Source of the DNA: CAYMRL01 sp964473205
Lineage (GTDB): Bacteria > Deinococcota > Deinococci > Deinococcales > Trueperaceae
Length of the DNA: 64,000 nucleotides
Assembly (NCBI GenBank): GCA_964473205.1
Contig: CAYYOK010000006.1
Coordinates: forward strand, 8,153 to 72,152
Direction of reading: 5' to 3'
Part shown: one piece after another, positions 24,735 through 33,411 of the stretch
How the letters are laid out: each line of letters begins with the position of its first letter
Position numbering within the stretch: position 1 is the first letter of the stretch
The notes under the pieces: model-generated
What the model saw: only the letters and a program-made list of their open reading frames with translations
The model's database searches: none
Told to the model about the DNA's origin: nothing
Program-made: the position numbers and the translations under genes

Positions 24735-26294
24735 GTGAAGCGCCTAGCTCTCGTCCTGTCGCTGCTCACGCTCCTCGCAGCCGCCACCGCCCAACAACGG
24801 CACAACTACCTGGCCGTTAACGGCGCGGTTCTCGACGACGCCGGCCCCTACTACTTCATCGCCCAGGGCGACAGCGGCAACGCGTTCGCCAAGGCCTCGC
24901 AGCTCGCCGGCGCCATGGGCTTGAGCGTCGAGTACGTCGCCGAGCAGCGCCAGCTCGTGTTCTCCGACGACCTGCGCCGGGTCGCGTTCGACGCCACCTC
25001 CGACATCGCGGCCGGCTTGGTGAAGCGCGACGGCGTCGTGACGATCTCACCGCCCCTGCGGGGCGTGGCCAACCTGGCCAGTCCCATGGCGATACTCGTC
25101 GACGGCACGGCCTACGTGGCGATCTCGCCGCTGGTGACGGCGTTCGACGGTCTGAGCGACTGGCATGCCGAGAGACGCCTGGTCACCGTCGACACCGCCG
25201 ACCGGCTCGGCTTCGCGTTGACGCCTCCCAGGACCGGGCTGACGAACGGCGTCTCGCGCGTCGCGATCGACCTGCCACCCGGCGCCGAGTACGAGGTGGC
25301 CGTCGGTGACGGCACCCTGATCGTGGTGTTGCCTGGCGGGCGCGCCCAGGAGTTCGCTAGAGAGCTCGACGACCCGAACCTCAGAAGCGTGCGGCTGAGC
25401 CCCACCGCCGGCGCCACGCGCCTGGTGGTGGAGACGGCCTACGCCCTCGATCCCGCGGGGCGCGGCTTCGAGGTAGGGACGGTGCCGAAGGCCGACGGCT
25501 TCACTCTCTACGTCGACTTCGCGCCGAGCATCGTCGGCGCGGCCGTGCTCGCGCTGGAGACCCCGACCGAGCCGACCGAGCCTCAGGCGCTGGCCGCCGT
25601 GCCGGAGCTGCGCAGGGTGGTCGTGCTCGACGCCGGCCACGGCGCCCACGACCCGGGCACCGTCTCCTCTTACGCGATCGAGAAGCACGTGGTGCTGTCG
25701 GTGACGCTGAAGCTCAAGGCGCTGCTGGAAGCCAAGGGCATCGAGGTCGTCCTGACCCGCGAGCGCGACGTGTTCCTGACGCTTCAGCAGCGCTCCGGCT
25801 TCGCCACGCCCGAGCGCAACCTGTTCGTGTCGATCCATGCGAACTCGGCACCGAACGCCAGCGCCACGGGCATCGAGACCTGGGTGTTCGGCGAGCCGCT
25901 CGATCCGACCCTGATCGACAGGGCGATCCGCGAGAACGGCGGGGGCGCCGAGGGCGCCGCGCTGACGGAGCAGGCGCGTCAGGCGGCCACCGAGTTCGCC
26001 ACCGACATCCTGCGCGAGGCACAGCTCAACTACTCGCTGTCGCTGGCCGAATCGGTCCAGCGTCACATGGTGGCGGCCACCGGCGCTCGCGATCGCGGCG
26101 TGAGGACGAACCTGTTCTACGTGATCAGGACTGCGCGCATCCCTGCCGTGCTGGTCGAGCTCGGCTTCGTCTCCAACTCCGAGGAGGGCAGCAGGCTGGC
26201 CACCGACTCTTACCAGAACACGTTGGCTCAGGCCCTCGCCGACGGCATCATGGAGTTCCTCGACAACGGCGGCGGGATGCTGGCACGTCGCTAG
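24735..26294 (+). CDS. N-acetylmuramoyl-L-alanine amidase with AMIN domain (Amidase_3)
   Basis: 519 residues with a signal peptide (LALVLSLLTLLAAATAQ). Residues about 25-140 resemble a copper amine oxidase N-terminal-like/SH3-like domain, about 170-275 form an AMIN domain (SRVAIDLPPGAEYEVAVGD...), and about 290-515 the Amidase_3 domain. Zinc ligands are His in DAGHGAHD, Glu in the following YAIEKHVV helix and His in SIHANSAP; the catalytic Glu is in LVELGFVSN. It cleaves the amide between MurNAc and L-alanine in the periplasm, splitting septal peptidoglycan. With FtsX and the degenerate EnvC-like protein nearby it is the probable target of that activation pathway. Confidence 0.93.
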   Translation: MKRLALVLSLLTLLAAATAQQRHNYLAVNGAVLDDAGPYYFIAQGDSGNAFAKASQLAGAMGLSVEYVAEQRQLVFSDDLRRVAFDATSDIAAGLVKRDGVVTISPPLRGVANLASPMAILVDGTAYVAISPLVTAFDGLSDWHAERRLVTVDTADRLGFALTPPRTGLTNGVSRVAIDLPPGAEYEVAVGDGTLIVVLPGGRAQEFARELDDPNLRSVRLSPTAGATRLVVETAYALDPAGRGFEVGTVPKADGFTLYVDFAPSIVGAAVLALETPTEPTEPQALAAVPELRRVVVLDAGHGAHDPGTVSSYAIEKHVVLSVTLKLKALLEAKGIEVVLTRERDVFLTLQQRSGFATPERNLFVSIHANSAPNASATGIETWVFGEPLDPTLIDRAIRENGGGAEGAALTEQARQAATEFATDILREAQLNYSLSLAESVQRHMVAATGARDRGVRTNLFYVIRTARIPAVLVELGFVSNSEEGSRLATDSYQNTLAQALADGIMEFLDNGGGMLARR

Positions 26295-26312
26295 CAGCGG
26301 TAACGCTGGTGC

Positions 26313-26318
26313 TAGCAT
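26313..26318 (+). promoter_or_regulatory. -10 element, Nudix operon
   Basis: TAGCAT nine bases before the ATG at 26328. It could drive the Nudix-DUF4388-Wzz run. Confidence 0.45.
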
Positions 26319-26327
26319 GAGCACACG

Positions 26328-26903
26328 ATGCGCTCGCAGGAGCACTCCACCGCCGGCCGCGCGCCAGGCGGCGGCACCGACGACAGTGGACAGGGCCCCT
26401 CGCTTCCTCCCCCGGCGGACAGCGCCATGACCGCCGAGAGGGGCGCTGGCGGCGTCGTCTTCGACCGCTCCGGCAACGTGCTGGTGCTGCGCCACGCCAG
26501 CGGCCACTGGGTGTTCCCCAAGGGGCACGTCGAGGCCGGTGAGACCGAGCTGGACACGGCGCTGCGCGAGGTGCGCGAGGAGTCCGGCGTCCTCGCCGAA
26601 TGCCTCTCCGAGATGCGCTGGCACACGACCTACGTCAACCCGCGCGGCAGCCGCCGCCTCATCACCTGGTACGCCTGCGAAGCGGTGGACACGAGCCTCC
26701 GCCTCGAAGACGCCCTGTTCGTCGAGGGGGGTTTCTTCCCCGCCGAGCGCGCGCTCGAGCTGCTGAGCCACGGTGCCGATCGCAAGCTGCTCACCGGGGT
26801 GCTCGCTTGGCGCCGGTCGCAGCCCGTCGGAGGCGCCGGCGCCGATCGCGGAGCGGGGCAGGGCGACGACGCTGAACGCCGTGGCGCCGGGGGCGGCAGA
26901 TGA
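26328..26903 (+). CDS. Nudix hydrolase
   Basis: 191 residues. The Nudix box is complete: GHVEAGE, then seven residues, then REVREESGV (GX5EX7REUXEEXGU). RGAGGVVFDRSGNVLVLRH and GHWVFPKGH resemble the diadenosine-polyphosphate / MutT-like group. An N-terminal tail of 33 residues precedes the domain; a start at the internal ATG near 26427 would remove it. The C-terminal 25 residues are Gly/Arg-rich. The stop overlaps the DUF4388 start (ATGA). Substrate unknown; possible roles are nucleotide clean-up or NDP-sugar/polyphosphate hydrolysis. Confidence 0.88.
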   Translation: MRSQEHSTAGRAPGGGTDDSGQGPSLPPPADSAMTAERGAGGVVFDRSGNVLVLRHASGHWVFPKGHVEAGETELDTALREVREESGVLAECLSEMRWHTTYVNPRGSRRLITWYACEAVDTSLRLEDALFVEGGFFPAERALELLSHGADRKLLTGVLAWRRSQPVGGAGADRGAGQGDDAERRGAGGGR

Positions 26904-27919
26904 GCAGCTCGGTCCTCGGGAACACCGGCTCCATCGGCGCCGACGCGGTGCTCGACGCGCTGCGCACCCTGCGCACCAGCGGCACGCTCGTGGTCTCCGA
27001 CGCGGCCGGGTCGATGATCTTGCAGCTCGCCAAGGGGCAGGTCGAGGCGAGCTTCAAGCTCGGCGCCTACCAGCGCCTCGAGGCGCCGCAGCAAGACTTC
27101 CACATGCATCCGCACGCGGCCTCCGAGGTGCCGGAGCTGCCGGGACGCGCTCCCGAGAGCGGCTCGGCGCTGCTGCGCGCGTTGCCGCGCCTGTCGGCTG
27201 GTCACCGGCTGCCCGTCGGCGCGGTCGAGCTGAGCAACCTCGTCGAGCGGCTCAGCGAGCGCTCCTTCACCGGCGTGCTCGGCTTCGAGCGGCCCTCAGA
27301 ACGCGCCGCCGCCGTCTTCCTCGACGGCAGTATCCGGGCGGCCGTGCACGAGAAGGGCGGCCGAGTGCTCGGCCGCGTCGAGGCGCTGCGCGTCATCCAG
27401 AAGCTCGGCCGCGAAGCCAAGGACGGCGTCCTGACCCTCGAGCCGCTCGACCGGTTGATCGCCGGACCTCTGGTGGCGCTGGCGCTCGACAACGTCGCCG
27501 CCTCTGGCGACGGGCCGTTCACGGGCGTCGAGGTCGACGACCGCGGCTACCGCTTCGTGCGCAACGGCAGCGTGTTCCTGTGCGTGCCCAGCCAGCCGCT
27601 TCACAGCGGCCAGCGCTACGCCCTGCCGGCCGGCGCGCCGGGACAGGCGCCCGAGCTGGCCCTGCCGGCGGAGCCGCCCGGCTGGGAAGACCGCCGCTAC
27701 GCGCTGACGCTCAGGGGCCGTGACGCCCTCAACCCGATGACGGAGTTGAACATGACCTTCCAGAACGACCACGGCGAGCTGGGCAAGGCCGTGCTCGAGA
27801 CCCTCGGCAACGGCGCGACGCTCGAGCAGGCCGCCTCCGACCTGACCCTGGAGCTCACCGAGCTGAAGCCGTGGCTGGAGCGCCTCGAGGGCGCCGGCTT
27901 GATAAGGGCTCGTGGCTGA
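26900..27919 (+). CDS. DUF4388 (PATAN)-type domain protein
   Basis: 339 residues. It opens with LDALRTLRTSGTLVVSDAAGSMILQLAKGQVEASF, and a second similar unit starts near residue 105 (ELSNLVERLSERSFTGVLGFERP...AAVFLDGSIRAAV), so it appears to hold two DUF4388-like units. The C-terminus (LEQAASDLTLELTELKPWLERLEGAGLIRA) looks like a small winged-helix. It is coupled to the Nudix gene by ATGA and overlaps the Wzz-like gene. A regulatory or scaffold role in envelope or motility signalling is inferred from the family. Confidence 0.7.
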   Translation: MSSSVLGNTGSIGADAVLDALRTLRTSGTLVVSDAAGSMILQLAKGQVEASFKLGAYQRLEAPQQDFHMHPHAASEVPELPGRAPESGSALLRALPRLSAGHRLPVGAVELSNLVERLSERSFTGVLGFERPSERAAAVFLDGSIRAAVHEKGGRVLGRVEALRVIQKLGREAKDGVLTLEPLDRLIAGPLVALALDNVAASGDGPFTGVEVDDRGYRFVRNGSVFLCVPSQPLHSGQRYALPAGAPGQAPELALPAEPPGWEDRRYALTLRGRDALNPMTELNMTFQNDHGELGKAVLETLGNGATLEQAASDLTLELTELKPWLERLEGAGLIRARG

Positions 27920-28874
27920 CGGCCCGCGCGACGTGAGCGAAGGACGGCGCATCGACCAGGACGCTAGTCCACGCAGCGATGAGGTCTCGCTGCGCGAGAT
28001 CTACCTGACGTTCAGAGCCGGGTTGCCGCTGATCGCGCTGGTGGCGGTGCTCGCAGGCAGCGTGGCGTTCGGCTTCGTGCTGAGCAAGCCGCGCGTCTAC
28101 CAGGCGTCGGCGGTGGTGCACGTGCTGCCCACCACCGTCACGCCCGCGGCGGCTAGCACCGTCGCTCTCAACCCGCCCGTGGGCGTGGACTTGGAGACTT
28201 ACCGCTCGGCCGCTCAGAGCGACGAGGTCCTCGACGCCACCGGAGCCGCCGCCGGCGTCGCCAGGGCCGAGTTCGTCGCCCGACTCGAGCTGGCGGCGAC
28301 CCCAGCCGCGCAGCTCAGCCGCGGCCAGCAGGTCGTCAGGCACAGCGCGACCATGCGCAGCCCGACCGAGGCGGCCGCCGTGGTCAACGCCTGGGCGGAG
28401 GCGACGGTCGCCAGCCTGCGCAGCGTGATGAGCCAGCCTCTCGACTTCGCGATCGCAGCCGCCGAGGAGGAGATGTCGCGCCGCCAGGTCATGTTCGACG
28501 CGGCCAGCGCGACCTGGTCGGAGTTCCTGTCGCGCGACGAGCGCCCTGCGCTGCGGGCGCGCATCGCCGCCGAGGGCGCCGGAGACACCGCCGCGCTCCG
28601 CGCGCAGCTCGCCAGCCTCGAGAGCGAGGCCAGCGCAGCGCAGCGCGACCTGGCAGCCGCGCAGCTCGCCTACTACCGCTCCGCTCCGCTGCCCCTGCAG
28701 CTGGAGCTGCAGCGCGACCTGGTCGTCCAGAGCGCCTCGGTCGCGGTGAGAGCCAACGTTCCCGTCGAACCGCGCGGGCGCAACCTGGTCGTGACGACCG
28801 TGGCCAGCGCGGTGGTCGCCGGGCTCCTCGCCACCCTCTTCGTGTTCCTGCGCCGGGCCGTCAGCCCGGCGTGA
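27912..28874 (+). CDS. Wzz-like polysaccharide co-polymerase / chain-length regulator
   Basis: 320 residues from a GTG overlapping the previous gene by 8 bp. It has two membrane helices: near residues 37-60 (LPLIALVAVLAGSVAFGFVL) and 290-312 (VVTTVASAVVAGLLATLFVFL). They flank a periplasmic region with the Wzz entry motif KPRVYQASAVVHVLP and long helices. There is no C-terminal tyrosine-kinase domain, so it is a PCP-1 or PCP-2b type. It likely sets chain length with one of the Wzy-like polymerases encoded in this window. It is followed by the dTDP-rhamnose genes. Confidence 0.75.
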   Translation: MADGPRDVSEGRRIDQDASPRSDEVSLREIYLTFRAGLPLIALVAVLAGSVAFGFVLSKPRVYQASAVVHVLPTTVTPAAASTVALNPPVGVDLETYRSAAQSDEVLDATGAAAGVARAEFVARLELAATPAAQLSRGQQVVRHSATMRSPTEAAAVVNAWAEATVASLRSVMSQPLDFAIAAAEEEMSRRQVMFDAASATWSEFLSRDERPALRARIAAEGAGDTAALRAQLASLESEASAAQRDLAAAQLAYYRSAPLPLQLELQRDLVVQSASVAVRANVPVEPRGRNLVVTTVASAVVAGLLATLFVFLRRAVSPA

Positions 28875-28883
28875 CGAGCCTCC

Positions 28884-28910
28884 GGTAGCGGTGCCGCCGG
28901 CACGGCTACC
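28884..28910 (+). terminator. Intercistronic hairpin between the Wzz-like gene and rfbD
   Basis: GGTAGC/GCTACC outer stem and GTGCC/GGCAC inner stem around GCC, separated by one G-G mismatch. No T-run; it may be an attenuator or mRNA-processing site. Confidence 0.35.
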
Positions 28911-28916
28911 CCGCAG

Positions 28917-29666
28917 ATGCCACGGATGCCGGACGCCCGCTTCGCTCACGTCTTGCTGACCGGCGGCAGCGGCCGCCTCGGAACCGAGCTGAGGGAGCTG
29001 CTGCCTGGCGTCAGGGCGCCGACGCGCGCCGAATGCGACGTCACCGATGGCGAGCGCGTGCAGGCTGTGGTCGCCGAGCTCAGGCCCAGGGTGATCGTGC
29101 ACGCCGCCGCCTACACCGACGTCGCGGGAGCCGAGCGCGACCGGGAGCGCTGTTGGCGCGTGAACCTGAGCGGCACCCGCCACCTGGCGGAGGCCGCGCG
29201 CTCGGTCGGGGCGAAGCTGCTGCACGTCAGCACCGACTACGTGTTCTACGGCGACCGGGGCGGCTACTCGGAGGACGACCCGCCCGGCCCCGTGCGCAAC
29301 TACTACGCGCTCAGCAAGCTGGCCGCCGAGGAGGTGGCGCGCACGGCACCGTCTCATCTGGTGCTGCGCACCTCGTTCAGGCCTCGCGCCTGGCCCTATC
29401 CCGAGGCCTACGACGATCTCTACACCTCGCAGGACTACGTCGACGTGATAGCGCCGGAGGTGGCGCTGGTGATCGGGCGCATCGAAGACGTTCCCTACGA
29501 CACTCTTCACGTGGCCACCGAACGCAAGAGCGTGCTGGAGCTGGCGCGTCGCCGCGCGCCGGACGTCAGGCCAGCCAGCAAGTCGTCGGCGCCCGTCGAC
29601 CTGCCCGACGACGTCTCGCTCGACACGTCGCGCTGGCGGGCGCTGAAGGCGGCGTGGACCGCGTGA
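28917..29666 (+). CDS. rfbD: dTDP-4-dehydrorhamnose reductase-like SDR
   Basis: 249 residues, a little shorter than typical RmlD (about 290). It has LLTGGSGRLGTEL, VIVHAAAYTDVAGAERD (the RmlD hallmark AAYTxVDxAE), STDYVFYGD and YALSKLAAEE (catalytic Tyr-x3-Lys). RmlD reduces dTDP-4-keto-L-rhamnose with NADPH as the last step to dTDP-L-rhamnose. It starts the rfbD-C-B-A run. The truncated C-terminus leaves room for a variant reaction, but neighbouring rfbC/B/A support the rhamnose assignment. Confidence 0.82.
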   Translation: MPRMPDARFAHVLLTGGSGRLGTELRELLPGVRAPTRAECDVTDGERVQAVVAELRPRVIVHAAAYTDVAGAERDRERCWRVNLSGTRHLAEAARSVGAKLLHVSTDYVFYGDRGGYSEDDPPGPVRNYYALSKLAAEEVARTAPSHLVLRTSFRPRAWPYPEAYDDLYTSQDYVDVIAPEVALVIGRIEDVPYDTLHVATERKSVLELARRRAPDVRPASKSSAPVDLPDDVSLDTSRWRALKAAWTA

Positions 29667-30241
29667 CCGTGGGGCGCTTCCACGTCGAGGAGCTGGAGCT
29701 TCCCGGCGTCAGGCTGGTGACGCCGCGCGTGCACCGCGACGAGCGCGGCTTCCTCCTCGAGCGCTGGCGCTTGGACGAGCTGGACGAGCTCCTGGGCAGC
29801 GAGCGCTTCGTGCAGGACAACCACTCGCGCTCGGCGCGCGGGGTGCTGCGCGGCCTGCACTTCCAGCACCCGCCAGCGGCTCAGGGCAAGCTCGTCGGGG
29901 TCACGCGCGGCCGCATCTACGACGTCGCCGTCGACCTGCGGCGCGGCTCGCCGACCTACCGCCGCTGGCTGGGCGTCGAGCTCGACGACGAGGCGCTGCG
30001 GCTCCTGTGGGTGCCGCGCGGCTTCGCCCACGGCTTCCTGGCGCTGTCGGAGAGCGCCGACGTGCTCTACAAGATCGACGCTCGCCACGACCCGGCCGCC
30101 GAGGCCGGGATACGATTCGACGACGAGACGCTCGGGATCGACTGGGAGCGGCACCTGCGCGCCATCGGCGTGGCCCGGCCGCTGGTCTCCGGGCGCGACG
30201 CTGCGCTGCCGCGACTGGAGGACGCCGACATCCGGTTCTGA
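29663..30241 (+). CDS. rfbC: dTDP-4-dehydrorhamnose 3,5-epimerase
   Basis: 192 residues from the GTG at 29663 that overlaps the rfbD stop (GTGA); upstream in-frame GTGs are less likely. RmlC motifs: DERGFLLERW, QDNHSRSARGVLRGLHFQ (catalytic His) and VTRGRIYDVAVDLRRGSPTY, then WVPRGFAHGFLALSE. It converts dTDP-4-keto-6-deoxyglucose to dTDP-4-keto-L-rhamnose. The last codon overlaps the rfbB ATG by one base. Confidence 0.93.
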   Translation: MTVGRFHVEELELPGVRLVTPRVHRDERGFLLERWRLDELDELLGSERFVQDNHSRSARGVLRGLHFQHPPAAQGKLVGVTRGRIYDVAVDLRRGSPTYRRWLGVELDDEALRLLWVPRGFAHGFLALSESADVLYKIDARHDPAAEAGIRFDDETLGIDWERHLRAIGVARPLVSGRDAALPRLEDADIRF

Positions 30242-31332
30242 TGAGCAACGGCACGAGGGACGACGCGAAACCGATCTATCTGGTGACCGGCGCTGCCGGC
30301 TTCATCGGCTCGGCGCTGGTGCGACTGCTGGTGGCGCAGCGCGACGCGCGGGTCGTGAGCGTCGACGCGCTCACCTACGCCGGTGACCTCAGGCGCCTCG
30401 ATGCCGTCAGCGGCCACGGCGAGCACCGCTTCGTGCAGCTCGACGTGCGCGACCAGCAGTCCCTCGTCGAGCTGCTGGTAGAGGAGCGGCCGTCGGCGCT
30501 GTTCCACCTGGCGGCCGAGACGCACGTAGACCGCTCCATCGACGGCCCCGAGGCGTTCGTGACCACCAACGTGCTCGGCACCCTGCGCGTGCTCGAGGCC
30601 GTCAGGGCGTACTTCGAGCGGATCTCGCGCGCCGAGCAGGAGGCCTTCAGGCTCGTCAGCGTGTCGACCGACGAGGTCTACGGCAGCCTCGGCCCCGAGG
30701 GCGCGTTCAGCGAGGGCTCGGCGTTCGCGCCGCGCTCGCCCTACAGCGCCAGCAAGGCCGGCGCCGACCACCTCGCGGCCGCCTACTTCCACACCTACGG
30801 CCTGCCGGTGGTGATCACGCACGGGTCGAACAACTACGGCCCATACCAGTTCCCCGAGAAGCTGCTGCCGCTGGCACTGACGCGGGCCCTCGGCGGCGAG
30901 AGCGTACCGCTCTACGGCAGCGGCGAGAACGTCCGCGACTGGCTGCACGTCGACGACCACGCGCGCGGTCTCCTGGCGGCCGCGCGCCGCGGGCGTCCCG
31001 GCGAGACCTACCTGCTGGGCGGCGGCAGCGAGCTGAGCAACCGGGCGCTCCTCGACCTCGCGCTGGGGCTGCTCGGCGAGCTGGCCCCCGGCCGCGACTA
31101 CCGCGAGCTGATCGCGCTCGTCGAGGACCGCCCCGGCCACGACCTCCGCTACGCGGTCGACAGCTCCAAGGCGGCGCGCGAGCTGGGCTGGCGGGCGCTG
31201 GTGCCGCTCGAGCAGGGCATGCGCGAGACCGTGAGCTGGTACCTGGGCAACCGGGAGTGGACGCAGAGCGTGGCCGAAGGGCGCTACGGCCTCGAGCGGC
31301 TGGGCGTGGGCTCGGTCGCGAGGGCGCCGTGA
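30241..31332 (+). CDS. rfbB: dTDP-glucose 4,6-dehydratase
   Basis: 363 residues. TGAAGFIGSALV (NAD loop), HLAAETHVDRSIDGP, the STDEVYGSLG motif with the catalytic Asp-Glu pair, YSASKAGADHL (Tyr-x3-Lys) and THGSNNYGPYQFPEKLLP are all classic RmlB. It removes water from dTDP-glucose to give the 4-keto-6-deoxy sugar. Third gene of the rhamnose operon. Confidence 0.97.
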   Translation: MSNGTRDDAKPIYLVTGAAGFIGSALVRLLVAQRDARVVSVDALTYAGDLRRLDAVSGHGEHRFVQLDVRDQQSLVELLVEERPSALFHLAAETHVDRSIDGPEAFVTTNVLGTLRVLEAVRAYFERISRAEQEAFRLVSVSTDEVYGSLGPEGAFSEGSAFAPRSPYSASKAGADHLAAAYFHTYGLPVVITHGSNNYGPYQFPEKLLPLALTRALGGESVPLYGSGENVRDWLHVDDHARGLLAAARRGRPGETYLLGGGSELSNRALLDLALGLLGELAPGRDYRELIALVEDRPGHDLRYAVDSSKAARELGWRALVPLEQGMRETVSWYLGNREWTQSVAEGRYGLERLGVGSVARAP

Positions 31333-31387
31333 GCGCTGCGAGCCGCCTGCCAGCCTTCGGATCGCGCCCCGGGCCGTCGAGCGCGCG

Positions 31388-32272
31388 ATGAGCGGGGCCC
31401 CTCGCAAAGGCATCATCCTGGCCGGCGGCGCCGGTACGCGCCTCTACCCCGCGACGCTGGGCGTCAGCAAGCAGCTCCTGCCCGTCTACGACAAGCCGAT
31501 GATCTACTACCCGCTCAGCACGCTGATGTCGGCCGGCGTGCGCGAGGTGCTGGTCATCTCGACGCCGCGCGACCTGCCGCTGTTCCAGAAACTGCTGGGA
31601 GGCGGCTCGCAGTGGGGCATGCGCTTCGACTACGCCGAGCAGCCGCGGCCCGAAGGCATCGCCCAGGCGCTGCTCATCGGCGAGGAGTTCCTGGCCGGCG
31701 CGAGCTGCGCGCTGGTGCTCGGCGACAACCTGTTCCACGGCTACGCGCTGAGCGGCCTGCTGGAGCAGGCGGCGGCCCTGGACGACGAGGCGACGATCTT
31801 CGGCTACGAGGTCAGCGACCCCGAGCGCTACGGCGTGATGAGCTTCGACGAGGCGGGGCGTCTAGTCGGCATCGAGGAGAAGCCGCAGCGCCCGGCCAGC
31901 CGCTACGCGGTGACCGGCCTCTACTTCTACCCAGCCGACGCGCCGCTGCTGGCGCGAGAGCTCAGGCCCTCGGACCGCGGCGAGCTGGAGATCACCGACC
32001 TCAACCGCCGCTACTTGGGGCAGGGCCGGCTCCGAGCCGAGCTTTTCGGCCGCGGCATGGCCTGGCTCGACACCGGCACGCACGAGAGCCTGCTGCAGGC
32101 CGCGGTGTTCGTGCAGGCGCTGGAGGCGCGGCAAGGGCTGAAGATCGCCTGCGTCGAGGAGATCGCGTACCGGCGCGGCTGGATCGACGCCGAGCAGGTG
32201 CTCGCCCTGGCCGAGGGGCTGCGGGGCAACGCCTACGGGGAGTACCTGGCAGGTCTGGTGGCTGGGGCGTGA
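31388..32272 (+). CDS. rfbA: Glucose-1-phosphate thymidylyltransferase
   Basis: 294 residues, the length of the short RmlA type. It has GIILAGGAGTRLYPATLGVSKQ (nucleotidyltransferase signature), YDKPMIYYPLSTLM, VLGDNLFHG and EEKPQRPASRYAVTGLYFY. It makes dTDP-glucose, the first step to dTDP-rhamnose. It ends 2 bp from the convergent pyruvyl transferase gene. Confidence 0.97.
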   Translation: MSGAPRKGIILAGGAGTRLYPATLGVSKQLLPVYDKPMIYYPLSTLMSAGVREVLVISTPRDLPLFQKLLGGGSQWGMRFDYAEQPRPEGIAQALLIGEEFLAGASCALVLGDNLFHGYALSGLLEQAAALDDEATIFGYEVSDPERYGVMSFDEAGRLVGIEEKPQRPASRYAVTGLYFYPADAPLLARELRPSDRGELEITDLNRRYLGQGRLRAELFGRGMAWLDTGTHESLLQAAVFVQALEARQGLKIACVEEIAYRRGWIDAEQVLALAEGLRGNAYGEYLAGLVAGA

Positions 32273-32274
32273 CG

Positions 32275-33411
32275 CTAAGAGGCGAGCTCGCGCAGCCGAT
32301 CCCGCAACAGGTCGCGGCACCTCAGCGCGGCGGCCCGTAGAGATTCGGGCACCTCGGTGCCCCCGCCTCCCTGACCGAACTCGCGCTCGAGCAGCTCATA
32401 GAGCATCCCTGGCTCCAGCCTGGGCAGCGGCAGGCTGGCGTCGGAAGCTCCCAGCTGACGGTAGAAGCGCTCGATCTTCGGATGGGAGCGCACGGAGAGG
32501 ACGGGCGTGCCGAGCGTGGCCGCCACGATGCCTACGTGCAGCTTCATCGTCACGACCAGGTCCAGCCGCGCGAGCAGCGCTGCGAGCGGCCACGGGCGCT
32601 GGTAGCGGTAGGCCTCGCAGCGGCCAGGCAGGCGCTCGCTCAGCTCCAGCGTCGCGGCCTGCTGGCCCGCCGCTCCCTTCTGATCGGTGATGGCGACCAC
32701 GCGCAGCTCGGGCCTGGCGGCCGCGAACGCGAGCACGTCGTCGATGGCGGCGGCGTGACCGGCGCCGCGCGCGGAGTCGCCGGTCAGGTGCACGCCCAGG
32801 CGCGGCCCGGCAGGAAGTCCTGAGAGCCACCCCTCGATCTCGTCGACGGCCGAGGCGGGCAGGTCAGATGGCTGCAGGCAGAGCGCCGCATCGGCGCCGA
32901 GCTGCAGCCGGTCCTCCGCGACGCCCAAAGCGCGCATGAAGGCGAGCGACTCCTCGTCCCTCACCACCACCTGTGAAGCGCGCGCCGTGACCCTCGCCAG
33001 CATCCACCTCGGCAGCGCCGCCGAGACGGGGCCGGCGCCGACGCCGTTGACGATCACCTCGCGGCCCGTCGCGGCAGCGAGCAGGCCGGGAGCCAGGTGC
33101 CTGGCGGCCAACCTCGCGCCCCAGCGCCTCCGGTCGGTGGGCGGCTCGCCGAAGTAGCCTCCGCCGCCGTAGACCAGGGCGTCGGCCCTCAGCAGCGCGC
33201 CGTACCCTCGCCCCGCGGGCACGTCGAAGTGATGCGAGGTAGCGGCGGGCAAGAACGGCATCAGCACCTCCGCGCCCTCGACGGCCTCCCGCAACCACCT
33301 GAGGTAGATCTGCATCAGCAGGATGTCGCCGAAGTTGTCGGTGAAGTAGGAGCCGTGCAGAGCTACCCTGACAGGCCTGTGGCCGGCTGACGGGCTCAAG
33401 GGTTCAGCCAC
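32275..33411 (-). CDS. Polysaccharide pyruvyl transferase family protein
   Basis: 378 residues. It has HGSYFTDNFGDILLMQIYLRWL (the NFGD motif of the pyruvyl-transferase family), VYGGGGYFGE, GVGAGPVSAALPRWML, VVVRDEESLAFMRALG and VVTMKLHVGIVAATLGTPVLSV, matching the PS_pyruv_trans/CsaB family. These enzymes place ketal pyruvate on cell-wall polysaccharide, which in S-layer bacteria anchors SLH-domain proteins. Deinococcota carry SLH-type outer-membrane anchors, so pyruvylated wall polymer is plausible. It is the last gene of the eight-gene minus-strand operon. Confidence 0.88.
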   Translation of the reverse strand: MAEPLSPSAGHRPVRVALHGSYFTDNFGDILLMQIYLRWLREAVEGAEVLMPFLPAATSHHFDVPAGRGYGALLRADALVYGGGGYFGEPPTDRRRWGARLAARHLAPGLLAAATGREVIVNGVGAGPVSAALPRWMLARVTARASQVVVRDEESLAFMRALGVAEDRLQLGADAALCLQPSDLPASAVDEIEGWLSGLPAGPRLGVHLTGDSARGAGHAAAIDDVLAFAAARPELRVVAITDQKGAAGQQAATLELSERLPGRCEAYRYQRPWPLAALLARLDLVVTMKLHVGIVAATLGTPVLSVRSHPKIERFYRQLGASDASLPLPRLEPGMLYELLEREFGQGGGGTEVPESLRAAALRCRDLLRDRLRELAS

